This document shows, piece after piece, positions 26,936 through 35,189 of a stretch of 64,000 nt of DNA. The notes beneath the pieces are model-generated. The model saw only the letters and a list, made by a program, of their open reading frames with translations, made no database searches and was not told the origin of the DNA. The stretch spans positions 9,132 through 73,131 of the forward strand of contig JBBRCF010000002.1 of NCBI GenBank assembly GCA_038205135.1, given 5' to 3'. The stretch's first letter is position 1. Every line of letters starts with the position of its first letter. This DNA comes from UBA9554 sp038205135. GTDB lineage: Bacteria > Pseudomonadota > Alphaproteobacteria > Rhodobacterales > Rhodobacteraceae. The translations under genes and the position numbers were made by a program.

Positions 26936-28659
26936 ATGACGGTCGAGGTGATGGGGTTTGCGGCCGTGATGGTGGCGCTGCTGCTGCTGATGGCGGCGCT
27001 GTCGGGTTGGGTATCGGACCGGCGCGGCACCTTGCTGCGGCGGTTGCGGGACGATCTGTCGGATGGCGCGCTGATCCTGCTGGGGCTGCTGGCCTTGGGG
27101 TGGCTGGTGCTGTTCATGCTTGTCGGTGCAGCGGCCATCACCGGCACGCTGCAACTGGCCAGCGACCCCGGCGCGGGCGGGTTGGGGTTCGGCGCGCTGC
27201 TGGTCGGCCTGTTGGGCGCACCGTTTCTGGTCTGGGGCACAGTGATCCGCCAGACCACGCTGGATTTCCAGCGCGAAGGCCATGTGACCGACCGGATTTC
27301 TAAGGCGGTGGAACAGCTTGGCGCGGAAAAGACGGTGAAGCTGCGCGGCAAGGATGCCGAGGGCAAGGACGTCACCATCGAAGAATCGAAACCCAATATC
27401 GAGGTCCGCATCGGCGGCATCCTGTCGCTGGAACGCATCGCACAGGACAGCACGCGCCATGACCGGGGCCGCGACCATGTGCGCTGCATGGAGATTCTGT
27501 GCGCCTATGTGCGCGAGAATGCTCCGGCGAGCGGGGTGAAGCGGAACAATCCGCGCGACATTTGGGAAACCGCATTGGAAAGCGCGACGAAAGAACTTGA
27601 ACCAGATATTCAGGATGCGGCGGAACTGGCATTGCGGGCCGCTGAACTGGCGCAAAACATAGGTGGGATCAGCCCGATCAATCTGCGCGCACAGGTTGCC
27701 AGATGGCTCACAAAACTGCCCGGCCCGCGCGAAGATATCGCTTTGGCTATGAAAGTGATCGGGCGGCGCGATGCTGCGCAGCGTCGTGTCGAGGCGCGCT
27801 GGGGCAAGGACGCCGCGCCCGATGCCGAATGGGTATTCGATGTTCCCTGCCCGATGATGCCTGATCATGACGACGGCACAGCACGGCCAAAGGGGGAACT
27901 TGACGCCTATCTGGCGAGGCTAGAGGCGTGGAGGGCGAGGACCTATGGCTATGCGGGCTACCGGCTCGACCTGCGCAACATCAACCTGCAAAAGCTCGAT
28001 CTTCCGGGGAGTGTGGTGAGCGGCGCATTGATGGGGGAAGTGCGATTTGAGGGGGCAAACCTCGCGCAGGCGCGGATCTCGCGCAGGCGCGGATGGAGGG
28101 AGCAGACCTCTGGAAGATTCGGATTGAGGGAGCAACTCTCCGACAGGCGCGGATGGCGGGGGCAAATCTTTGGCTGGCGCGGATAGAAGGGGCAAACCTA
28201 ATGCAGGTGCGGATGGAGGGGGCAAACCTCGCGCAGGCGCGGATGGAGGGAGCACACCTTTGGCAGACTCGGATGGAGTGAGCACACCTTTGGCAGACTC
28301 GGATAGAGGGAGCCTACCTTAGTAAGGCGAGGATGGCGGGGGAAAATCTGCGCTGGGTGACCACAGACGAGTGGACGGACCTAAAAGATGTCCAGTTTGT
28401 TGGGGCCGCATTGCAGGACGTCGACCTACACAAGTTGGCGATCACGCAGGATCAAATGGAAGCAGCCTTTGGCGACGGGTCGATGCAGGGCAATCTGCCC
28501 GATAATCTGACCTGGCCCGCACATTGGCCCACAAGGCGATTGCCAGATTACGGGGAAAATGCGTTTGAAACCCAACTTGCCCTCTGGCGCAAAGACCCCG
28601 CTGCCTACGTCCCGCCCCTACCCCCAACGGCACCCCTCCCCCCCGATCACGCCGGGTAA
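26936..28659 (+). pseudogene. Membrane protein with C-terminal pentapeptide repeats, broken by a frameshift and a stop
   Basis: The ATG at 26936 has GGAG 6 nt upstream. The N-terminal part has three hydrophobic segments (FAAVMVALLLLMAALSG; ALILLGLLALGWLVLFMLVG; GALLVGLLGAPFLVWG), then a soluble region with RIGGILSLERIAQDS and ILCAYVREN, as seen in pentapeptide-repeat proteins, then 30-bp repeats encoding A(N/D)LxxAR(M/I)EG. A 17-bp direct duplication at 28061-28094 shifts the frame by one base relative to the family phase; the repeats continue in another frame until a TGA at 28279, where sister units have GGA, and resume to the stop at 28657. Two lesions imply inactivation or phase variation. 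Confidence 0.75.
28041..28350 (+). repeat. About ten 30-bp repeats encoding pentapeptide pairs
   Basis: Consecutive units such as GCAAACCTCGCGCAGG-CGCGGATGGAGG repeat every 30 bp, each giving two pentapeptides. Some neighbours are almost identical (the CACACCTTTGGCAGACTCGG units before and after 28279), which indicates recent slippage or unequal exchange. The frameshift duplication (28061-28077 = 28078-28094) is inside this array. Confidence 0.85.
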
Positions 28660-28762
28660 CACCTGCGCCAGCCCGCTGAAATCTTCCAGCCTGGCACAAT
28701 CCCGGCCCCGTAACCCGTACAGCCATCGCATGGTGCCATGGCCTTGATACGGGGAGCCCATT

Positions 28763-29266
28763 ATGAAAATCAGATTTGCCCTTGCCGCCCTCGCGCTCAG
28801 TGCGACCGCCGCGCAGGCCCAGTCCATCGTTGACATCGCCGCCGGTGACGCCCGCTTTACCACGCTGGTCGCCGCCGTGACCGCCGCCGGTCTGGCGGAA
28901 ACCCTGGCCGGCCCCGGCCCGTTCACGGTGTTTGCACCGGTCAACGACGCCTTCGCTGCCCTGCCTGCCGGCACGGTCGAAACGCTGCTGAAGCCGGAAA
29001 ACAAGGGCCAGCTGACCGATGTGCTGCTGTATCACGTCGATGACCGCAACCTGACGGCGGCAGCGATCCCGAACGGGTCGAACTATTTCAAGCCGCTGCT
29101 GACCGCACAGCGCCTGTGCATCACCAAAGGCGCCGCCGGCGTGACTATCGCCGACGGCACGGGCACCATGGCCAATGTGATCATCGCCGACATCAAGGCC
29201 GATAACGGCACGATCCATGTGATCGACAAGGTGCTGCTGCCCGGCGTTCGTCCCGCCTGCCACTGA
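28763..29266 (+). CDS. Secreted fasciclin-domain protein
   Basis: A Sec signal peptide (MKIRFALAALALSATAAQAQ) precedes one FAS1 domain: IVDIAAGDARFTTLVAAVTAAGL, GPFTVFAPVNDAFAALP, LLYHVDDRNLT and NGTIHVIDKVLLP are its H1/H2-type conserved stretches. 167 residues, the size of single-domain bacterial fasciclins. Probably an extracytoplasmic adhesive or structural protein. GGGAG lies 8 nt before the ATG. Followed by a hairpin. Confidence 0.93.
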   Translation: MKIRFALAALALSATAAQAQSIVDIAAGDARFTTLVAAVTAAGLAETLAGPGPFTVFAPVNDAFAALPAGTVETLLKPENKGQLTDVLLYHVDDRNLTAAAIPNGSNYFKPLLTAQRLCITKGAAGVTIADGTGTMANVIIADIKADNGTIHVIDKVLLPGVRPACH

Positions 29267-29298
29267 TCCCGCGCACACCGTTACGCGTGTCTGATCAT

Positions 29299-29323
29299 GG
29301 CCTTGCCTGTCACGGGCAAGGCC
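29299..29323. terminator. Hairpin between convergent fasciclin and LuxR genes
   Basis: GGCCTTGCC (29299-29307) pairs perfectly with GGCAAGGCC (29315-29323) around a 7-nt loop, between two convergent genes. No long T tract on either side; probably a bidirectional or weak terminator. Confidence 0.55.
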
Positions 29324-29351
29324 GCACACCATCAGGATTGCCGGGCGTCGT

Positions 29352-29870
29352 TCACGCCACAGGGTCCTGCAACAGATCCTCGACGAACCATGCGGCGAAT
29401 TGCGCCCGCCCCGTCACGTCAGCCTTGGCATAGATGCGGGTCAGTTGTGCGCGCACAGTGCCCTGCGCCGCGCCCCGGATCGCGGCGATCTCGGCCACAT
29501 CCAGCCCTTTCAATGCCAACATCCCGACATCACATTCGGCGGGCGTCAGGCCCCAGTCGGCGAACTGCCGGTCGATCACCTGCGCCATCGCGCCCCGCGC
29601 CATGTCCAGCGCGCGTTCCTGCGCCTCCATCCGGGCCAGCGTGCGGCGCAATTCCCATGCGGCGAACCCGATACCCGACACCAGGGCCAGCGCCACGAAG
29701 CCTTCCAGCAGCGTATGCGGTGCCAGCGGGGCAGACCGGAAATCGCCCATCGCGTCACCGACAAAAAACACCGCCGCAACCCCCTGGATCACCAGAATGA
29801 TAGCGAGAGCAGCGGTCTGCCGCCCTGCGCTGGGTTTGTTCGCCGCTCTGGAGGGTATCGATCGTGCCAT
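29352..29870 (-). CDS. Membrane-anchored LuxR-type transcriptional regulator
   Basis: 172 residues from the ATG at 29870 (a GTG at 29879 overlapping the upstream stop is an alternative). Two hydrophobic segments (TAALAIILVIQGVAAVFFVGDAM and TLLEGFVALALVSGIGFAAW) precede a short helix rich in charged residues and a LuxR HTH (LTPAECDVGMLALKGLDVAEIAAIRGAAQGTVRAQLTRIYAKADV). There is no receiver or autoinducer domain, so the signal would have to come through the membrane or the helix. Coupled to the cytochrome b561 gene. Target unknown. Confidence 0.82.
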   Translation of the reverse strand: MARSIPSRAANKPSAGRQTAALAIILVIQGVAAVFFVGDAMGDFRSAPLAPHTLLEGFVALALVSGIGFAAWELRRTLARMEAQERALDMARGAMAQVIDRQFADWGLTPAECDVGMLALKGLDVAEIAAIRGAAQGTVRAQLTRIYAKADVTGRAQFAAWFVEDLLQDPVA

Positions 29871-29875
29871 GGCGG

Positions 29876-30496
29876 TCACTTTCTGCCGAGAATCATCGGT
29901 CGCACCAGATTGCGGCCCAACACGCGCCCCTCGATGATGACACCCGCGACATGCAGCAGCGCCAGCACAAGGATCAGGTTGGCTGCCACTTCATGCACGT
30001 CCCCGGGCACCTCTGCCACCCCGTCGTCGTCTTGATCATCGCCGTCGCGGACCAGCACGGACCAATCGCCTGCGGCCACGGCGGCCTTGTCTTCGGCGAC
30101 GGTCACCGGGCTGTCACCCCCGGTCATCATCAGACCCGTCACCAGCGTGACCACGATCAGCGCCCATAATGCATAGGCCATCATCGCGCCGGCGGGGTTA
30201 TGCGACGGGTAATCCCCTGTCCGCCCGCGCAACAGGTCCGCCAAATGCGACAGCGTGGCGCGCGGATCGGGCGGGAAACTGGCAAACCGCGCCCGGCGGG
30301 GGCCGACAAACCCCCACAGCACGCGCACCAGCAACAGCCCGGCCAGCGCCCAGCCGACCCAGACATGGACCGTGCCGCCGGGTTTCACCAGCAGCCCGTT
30401 CACCACGACCCCCAGCGCGACAGCCCAATGCGTGATCCGCACGACCGGGTCCCACGGCGCAGCGGGACGCGGCATGGCTTTGGTCTGGAGTGCCAT
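29876..30496 (-). CDS. Cytochrome b561-family membrane protein
   Basis: Inner-membrane diheme b-type cytochrome of 206 residues. Family marks: WDPVVRITHWAVALGV (heme-ligand His), HVWVGWALAGLLLVRVLWGFVG (His), SHNPAGAMMAYALWALIVVTLVTG and DVHEVAANLILVLALLHVAGV (His pair). Such proteins pass electrons to periplasmic cytochromes c or quinones. Upstream a PepSY protein ends 3 bp away, a common pairing. Confidence 0.88.
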   Translation of the reverse strand: MALQTKAMPRPAAPWDPVVRITHWAVALGVVVNGLLVKPGGTVHVWVGWALAGLLLVRVLWGFVGPRRARFASFPPDPRATLSHLADLLRGRTGDYPSHNPAGAMMAYALWALIVVTLVTGLMMTGGDSPVTVAEDKAAVAAGDWSVLVRDGDDQDDDGVAEVPGDVHEVAANLILVLALLHVAGVIIEGRVLGRNLVRPMILGRK

Positions 30497-30499
30497 GGC

Positions 30500-30772
30500 T
30501 CAATCGTCCACCTTGACCTGGGTCACCACACCCGTCTTGGGGTCGATGTAGATTTCCCACCGCACGTTGGCAGCATCGATGCATTTGGCCTCGATCTTGC
30601 GGTTTTCGGCCTCGAATTCCTGCACGACACATCCGGCCTTTGCCAGCGCGGCGGTGGCGTCGGTCGGGTTGGTGCCCACCACATCGCCGACTGCGGGCAG
30701 GGCGGTGGCGGCCAGGGGCAGCAAGATCAGGGCGGCAGCAAGCCGGAAGGTGGTCATCATGGTGTGTTTCAT
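30500..30772 (-). CDS. Small periplasmic PepSY-domain protein
   Basis: 90 residues with a signal peptide (MKHTMMTTFRLAAALILLPLAATALP) and a single PepSY-like unit ending RWEIYIDPKTGVVTQVKVDD. The start follows from the signal peptide (GGAACC about 7 nt upstream). It heads a PepSY / cytochrome b561 / LuxR operon. The 214-bp gap to perM (30773-30986) contains the divergent promoters, none obvious. Confidence 0.82.
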   Translation of the reverse strand: MKHTMMTTFRLAAALILLPLAATALPAVGDVVGTNPTDATAALAKAGCVVQEFEAENRKIEAKCIDAANVRWEIYIDPKTGVVTQVKVDD

Positions 30773-30986
30773 GGTGTGGTTCCTTGCAACAGGGCCAAGG
30801 CGGGATGCCCGGGCCGTGACCGACACCTGAGCCCGCAAAGGCCCCCCGTCGACCCGCCAAGGGCTTATTGCAGTCGGCGTAAGCGCGTGCTGACGCGGCA
30901 AACGGGCGCCACGGTGCGCAATGCAAGTGCGACAAGGGTTGATTTGCCGGGGCAGAGTCGCGACATATCCCCCAAAGGAGCCTGCC

Positions 30987-32078
30987 ATGGTGTTGCCGGT
31001 ACGGGATCAGCTACGCTACTGGGGCATCGCGGCGGCGGTGTTTCTGGTGGTACTTTATTTCCTTGGCGATGTGATCCTGCCCTTTGTGCTGGGGGGGGCC
31101 ATCGCCTATCTGCTGGACCCCATCGCCGACCGGCTGCAACGGGCGGGTATGTCGCGCGGGCTGGCGGTGGGGGTGATCACGGTCCTGGCGGCGTTGATTT
31201 TCGTTGTCGTGATCCTGCTGGTGCTGCCCACGCTGATCAATCAGGCGGTGGCGCTGTTCAACACCGCGCCGCAACTGTTCACCGACCTGCGCGGGTTTCT
31301 GACCGCTCAATTCCCCAGCATGATGGATCAGGACAGCGTCGTGGGGCAGTCGCTGGCGACCGTCGGCGACACGCTGAAGTCCAAGGGCGGCGAGTTGCTG
31401 AACACCGTCCTGTCGTCCGCCGCGTCGCTGATCAACGTGATCGTGCTGATCTTTGTGGTGCCGGTGGTGGCAGTTTATCTGCTGTATGACTGGGATAATC
31501 TGGTGTCTGCCATCGACCGGCTGTTGCCGCGCGACCATGCCCCGGTGATCCGGCAATTGTCGGCCGAAATCGACCAGGTGCTGGCGTCATTCATTCGGGG
31601 CATGGGCGCCGTAAGCTTGATTCTGGGCAGTTTCTATGCCGTGACCCTGATGGCGTTGGGATTGCAGTTCGGGCTGGTCATCGGCGCTTTTGCCGGGCTG
31701 ATCACCTTTATTCCCTATGTCGGGTCGCTGGTGGGGGGCATATTGGCGATCGGGCTGGGGTTGTTCCAGTTCTGGGGCGATTGGTTGACCGTGGGGCTGA
31801 TCGCCGCGATTTTCCTGTTCGGCCAGTTCATCGAAGGCAATTTCCTGACCCCGCGCATGGTCGGATCGTCGGTGGGATTGCACCCGGTCTGGCTGATCTT
31901 TTCGCTCGCGGTCTTTGGCGCGCTGTTCGGGTTCGTGGGTCTGTTGGTGGCGGTGCCGGTGGCGGCGGCCATCGGGGTGGTCCTGCGCTATGTGATCGGG
32001 CGCTACACCGAAAGCCGGCTGTATCGCGGTCTGGACGCCGTGCCGGACGTGGATACCCCGGAGGACGGGGCTGCGTGA
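30987..32078 (+). CDS. AI-2E family transporter (PerM-like)
   Basis: 363-residue membrane protein beginning MVLPVRDQLRYWGIAAAVFLVVL, with AAAGGAG 6 nt upstream. Eight or so helices, the family strings LPFVLGGAIAYLLDPIADRL and LITFIPYVGSLVGGILAIGL, and PRMVGSSVGLHPVWLIFSLAVFGALFGFVGLLVAVPVAA. Substrate is not fixed for the family despite its name. Its stop overlaps the GTG start of hdaA (GTGA), a conserved perM-hdaA pair. Confidence 0.9.
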   Translation: MVLPVRDQLRYWGIAAAVFLVVLYFLGDVILPFVLGGAIAYLLDPIADRLQRAGMSRGLAVGVITVLAALIFVVVILLVLPTLINQAVALFNTAPQLFTDLRGFLTAQFPSMMDQDSVVGQSLATVGDTLKSKGGELLNTVLSSAASLINVIVLIFVVPVVAVYLLYDWDNLVSAIDRLLPRDHAPVIRQLSAEIDQVLASFIRGMGAVSLILGSFYAVTLMALGLQFGLVIGAFAGLITFIPYVGSLVGGILAIGLGLFQFWGDWLTVGLIAAIFLFGQFIEGNFLTPRMVGSSVGLHPVWLIFSLAVFGALFGFVGLLVAVPVAAAIGVVLRYVIGRYTESRLYRGLDAVPDVDTPEDGAA

Positions 32079-32797
32079 GCCGGCAACTGAGCTTTGAGTT
32101 GCCCGCGCGCGTTGCGCTGGGACGCGCGGATTTCATGGTGGCCCCGTCGAACGCGCTGGCGCTGGCGATGATTGACGACTGGCGCGACTGGCCGCAGGGC
32201 AAGCTGATCTTGACCGGCCCCGCCGGCGCGGGCAAGACCCATCTGGCGCATGTCTGGGCTGCAATGACCGGGGCGCGGATCGTGGCAGGGGCCGACCTTG
32301 CGGAGGCCGACATCGCCCCGCTGGCGGCGACGCCGGTGGTGATCGAGGATGCCGAGGCCGTCGCGGGCCAGCCCGAGGCCGAAACCGCCCTGTTCCACCT
32401 GCACAACCTGCTGCGCGCCGAAGGCCACGCCCTGCTGCTGACCGCCACCTGCCCGCCGGGGCAATGGGGCGTGCGGCTGCCCGATCTTGACTCGCGGCTT
32501 TTGGCGGCGGCGCTGGCGCATCTGGCCCCGCCCGACGATGCGCTGCTGGCGGCAGTGCTGGTCAAACTGTTCGCGGACCGTCAGGTGACACCGGCCCCCG
32601 ACCTGATCCCGTGGATGGTCACCCATATGGACCGGTCGCTGGCCGAGGCGCGCCGACTGGTCGATCTGCTGGACCGTGCCGCACTGGATGCCCGCCGGCC
32701 GGTGAACCGCACGCTGGCCAAGCACGTGCTGGACAAGGAAATGCTGGCCAAGGACATGCTGGCACAGACCCGGCAGGCGCGGCTGAACCTTGACTGA
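32075..32797 (+). CDS. hdaA: DnaA-related regulator HdaA (regulatory inactivation of DnaA)
   Basis: With DNA-loaded clamp, HdaA promotes ATP hydrolysis by DnaA. The 240-residue AAA+ protein starts at GTG (SRQLSFELP, containing a clamp-binding-like QLSFEL), has Walker A GPAGAGKTHL, a modified Walker B (VVIEDAEAV) and a sensor region. There is no DnaA DNA-binding domain. Downstream of perM and upstream of ppk, as often seen in this order. The C-terminus LAKHVLDKEMLAKDML is coded by a 15-bp repeat. Confidence 0.9.
   Translation: MSRQLSFELPARVALGRADFMVAPSNALALAMIDDWRDWPQGKLILTGPAGAGKTHLAHVWAAMTGARIVAGADLAEADIAPLAATPVVIEDAEAVAGQPEAETALFHLHNLLRAEGHALLLTATCPPGQWGVRLPDLDSRLLAAALAHLAPPDDALLAAVLVKLFADRQVTPAPDLIPWMVTHMDRSLAEARRLVDLLDRAALDARRPVNRTLAKHVLDKEMLAKDMLAQTRQARLNLD
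32714..32758 (+). repeat. Three 15-bp units at the 3' end of hdaA
   Basis: CTGGCCAAGCACGTG, CTGGACAAGGAAATG and CTGGCCAAGGACATG follow one another (32714, 32729, 32744) and encode LAKHV-LDKEM-LAKDM. Confidence 0.75.
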
Positions 32798-32813
32798 CCT
32801 GCGCTGATCCGCG

Positions 32814-32879
32814 CCAAACCCCTGACCAAACCCCTGACCAAATCCGCTTGGCGCACCCGACTGGCCGCACCCGACTGGA
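32814..32879. repeat. Two short tandem arrays between hdaA and ppk
   Basis: CCAAACCCCTGA repeats 2.5 times (32814-32843) and CGCACCCGACTGG repeats twice with a 14-bp period (32852-32879). Both lie in the 170-bp gap in front of ppk, where its promoter or leader would be. Confidence 0.8.
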
Positions 32880-32967
32880 CAAATCGCGGCATAACCACCA
32901 CGAATTGCCACGAACCCGTTACAACCAGCCTGCTACAGCGGGAAAACCGCCCAAAGGGTCCTGCATC

Positions 32968-35142
32968 ATGACACAAGCCGATTTCCTGCATTCCGATTTT
33001 GCCGACGCAGTGGACATGCCCGATCTGGACGTGACCGGCCCGGGCCGGTTCTACAACCGCGAAATGAGCTGGCTTGGCTTTAACTGGCGTGTGCTGGAAG
33101 AGGCGGAAAACCCCCGCGTGCCGTTGCTGGAACGGGTGAGGTTCCTGTCGATCTCGGCCAACAACCTCGACGAATTCTATACCGTCCGCGTCGCGGGTCT
33201 GCGCGAACTGGCCCGCGCCGGCAACACGACACCCGGCGATGACGGTCTGTCGCCCGCCGAACAGCTGGTGCTGATCAACGACGACGCCCGCAGTCTGATG
33301 CAGGCGCAACAACGCATCTTCATCGACCTGAAACGCCACCTGGCCGATGAACGCATCGACATTCTGGACCGTCACACCGTCACCGACGAGGACCGCGCCT
33401 TCCTGTCCGAAGCGTTCCTGAACCGGGTGTTCCCGGTCCTGTCGCCCTTGGCCGTGGACCCGGCGCACCCCTTTCCGTTCATTCCCAACACCGGGTTCTG
33501 TCTGGCGCTGCAACTGGAACGCCGCCGCGACCGGCGCGGATTGCGGGCGCTGCTGCCAATCCCGGCACAGGTCGCGCGGTTCATCGCCCTGCCCGCCCCC
33601 GCCGGCCAGCACCGGTTCTTGCCGCTGGAAGAACTGCTGCTGAAACATCTGGACAAGCTGTTCCCCGGCTATGACCTGAAAGGCCATTGCGCGTTCCGGG
33701 TGCTGCGCGACAGCGATCTGGAAGTCGAGGAAGAGGCCGAGGATCTGGTGCGCGAATTCGAAACCGCGCTGAAACGCCGCCGTCGCGGCGAGGTGATCCG
33801 CATGAAGATCTCGGCCCACGCTCCCGAGGATCTGCGCGCCACGATCATGCGCGAATTGAACGTCACGCCGGACGAGGTCGTTTCGGTCGATGGCCTGATC
33901 GGCATGGCCGACCTGAAGGAACTGGTGATCGACGCGCGGCCCGACCTGTTGTGGACGCCCTACGTGCCACGCGTGCCGGAACGGGTGACCGACCATGACG
34001 GCGACATGTTCGCCGCGATCCGGCAAAAGGACATGCTGCTGCATCATCCTTATGAAACCTTCGACATGGTGATCCGGTTTCTGGCGCAGGCCGCGAATGA
34101 CCCCGATGTGGTGGCGATCAAGCAGACGCTGTACCGCACGTCGAAAAATTCGCCGATCGTGGATGCGCTGTGCGATGCCGCCGAGGATGGCAAATCGGTG
34201 ACCGCGCTGGTGGAACTGAAGGCCCGGTTCGACGAGGCCGCCAACATCCGCCAGTCGCGCCGGCTGGAACGTGCGGGCGCGCATGTGGTGTACGGGTTCA
34301 TGGACCTGAAAACCCATGCCAAGATTTCGACCGTGGTCCGCCGCGAAGGCGATCATCTGGTGACCTATACCCATTTCGGCACCGGCAACTATCACCCGAT
34401 CACCGCGCGCATCTATACCGACGTGTCGCTGTTCACCTGTGATGCCCGGCTGGGCCGCGATGCCACCAAGGTGTTCAATTTCCTGTCGGGCTATGCGCAA
34501 CCCGAAGGGCTGGAAAACCTCGCGATCTCGCCGATTTCGCTGAAACCGCGCCTTCTGGAGATGATCGTCAAGGAAATCGATCACGCCAAGGCCGGCAAAC
34601 CCGCCGAAATCTGGGCCAAGATGAACAGCCTGATCGACCCCGAGGTGATCGACGCGCTGTATGCCGCGTCCCAAGGCGGGGTCAAGATCAGCCTGGTGAT
34701 CCGGGGCATCTGCGGATTGCGCCCGGGCGTCAAAGGCCTGTCCGAAAATATCCGCGTCAAATCCATCGTCGGGCGGTTTCTGGAACATTCCCGCATCGTG
34801 TGTTTCGGCAACGGCCACGGCCTGTCCACCAAACAGGCGCGGGTCTATATCAGTTCTGCCGACTGGATGGGCCGCAACCTGAACCGCCGGGTCGAAACAC
34901 TGGTGGAAATCGAAAACCCCACCGGCAAGGCGCAGATCGTCAGCCAGATCATGGCGGCGAATCTGGCCGATACCGCACAAAGCTGGGTCATGAGCGGTGA
35001 CGGCACGTTTGCCCGAGCGCGGCCGCCCGAAGGGGCCTTTGCGTTTTCGGCGCACCGGTTCTTCATGGAAAATCCGTCGCTGTCCGGACGGGGTTCCGCC
35101 GGCGCCGGTGACGTTCCGAAATTGACCCACACCGACGATTGA
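32968..35142 (+). CDS. ppk1: Polyphosphate kinase 1
   Basis: Reversibly polymerises the gamma-phosphate of ATP into polyphosphate. From the ATG at 32968 the protein has 724 residues, typical for PPK1. It starts with NREMSWLGFNWRVLEEAENPRVPLLER, contains LLHHPYETF, VAIKQTLYRTS and the phospho-histidine region YTHFGTGNYHP, and ends with the second active-site His region NLNRRVETL. The frame is open 40 codons upstream, but family similarity begins just after 32968. Followed by ppx. Confidence 0.95.
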   Translation: MTQADFLHSDFADAVDMPDLDVTGPGRFYNREMSWLGFNWRVLEEAENPRVPLLERVRFLSISANNLDEFYTVRVAGLRELARAGNTTPGDDGLSPAEQLVLINDDARSLMQAQQRIFIDLKRHLADERIDILDRHTVTDEDRAFLSEAFLNRVFPVLSPLAVDPAHPFPFIPNTGFCLALQLERRRDRRGLRALLPIPAQVARFIALPAPAGQHRFLPLEELLLKHLDKLFPGYDLKGHCAFRVLRDSDLEVEEEAEDLVREFETALKRRRRGEVIRMKISAHAPEDLRATIMRELNVTPDEVVSVDGLIGMADLKELVIDARPDLLWTPYVPRVPERVTDHDGDMFAAIRQKDMLLHHPYETFDMVIRFLAQAANDPDVVAIKQTLYRTSKNSPIVDALCDAAEDGKSVTALVELKARFDEAANIRQSRRLERAGAHVVYGFMDLKTHAKISTVVRREGDHLVTYTHFGTGNYHPITARIYTDVSLFTCDARLGRDATKVFNFLSGYAQPEGLENLAISPISLKPRLLEMIVKEIDHAKAGKPAEIWAKMNSLIDPEVIDALYAASQGGVKISLVIRGICGLRPGVKGLSENIRVKSIVGRFLEHSRIVCFGNGHGLSTKQARVYISSADWMGRNLNRRVETLVEIENPTGKAQIVSQIMAANLADTAQSWVMSGDGTFARARPPEGAFAFSAHRFFMENPSLSGRGSAGAGDVPKLTHTDD

Positions 35143-35189
35143 CGCATACCCACGCGTGGGGACCACGCGACAGACCGGGGATGACGCTC

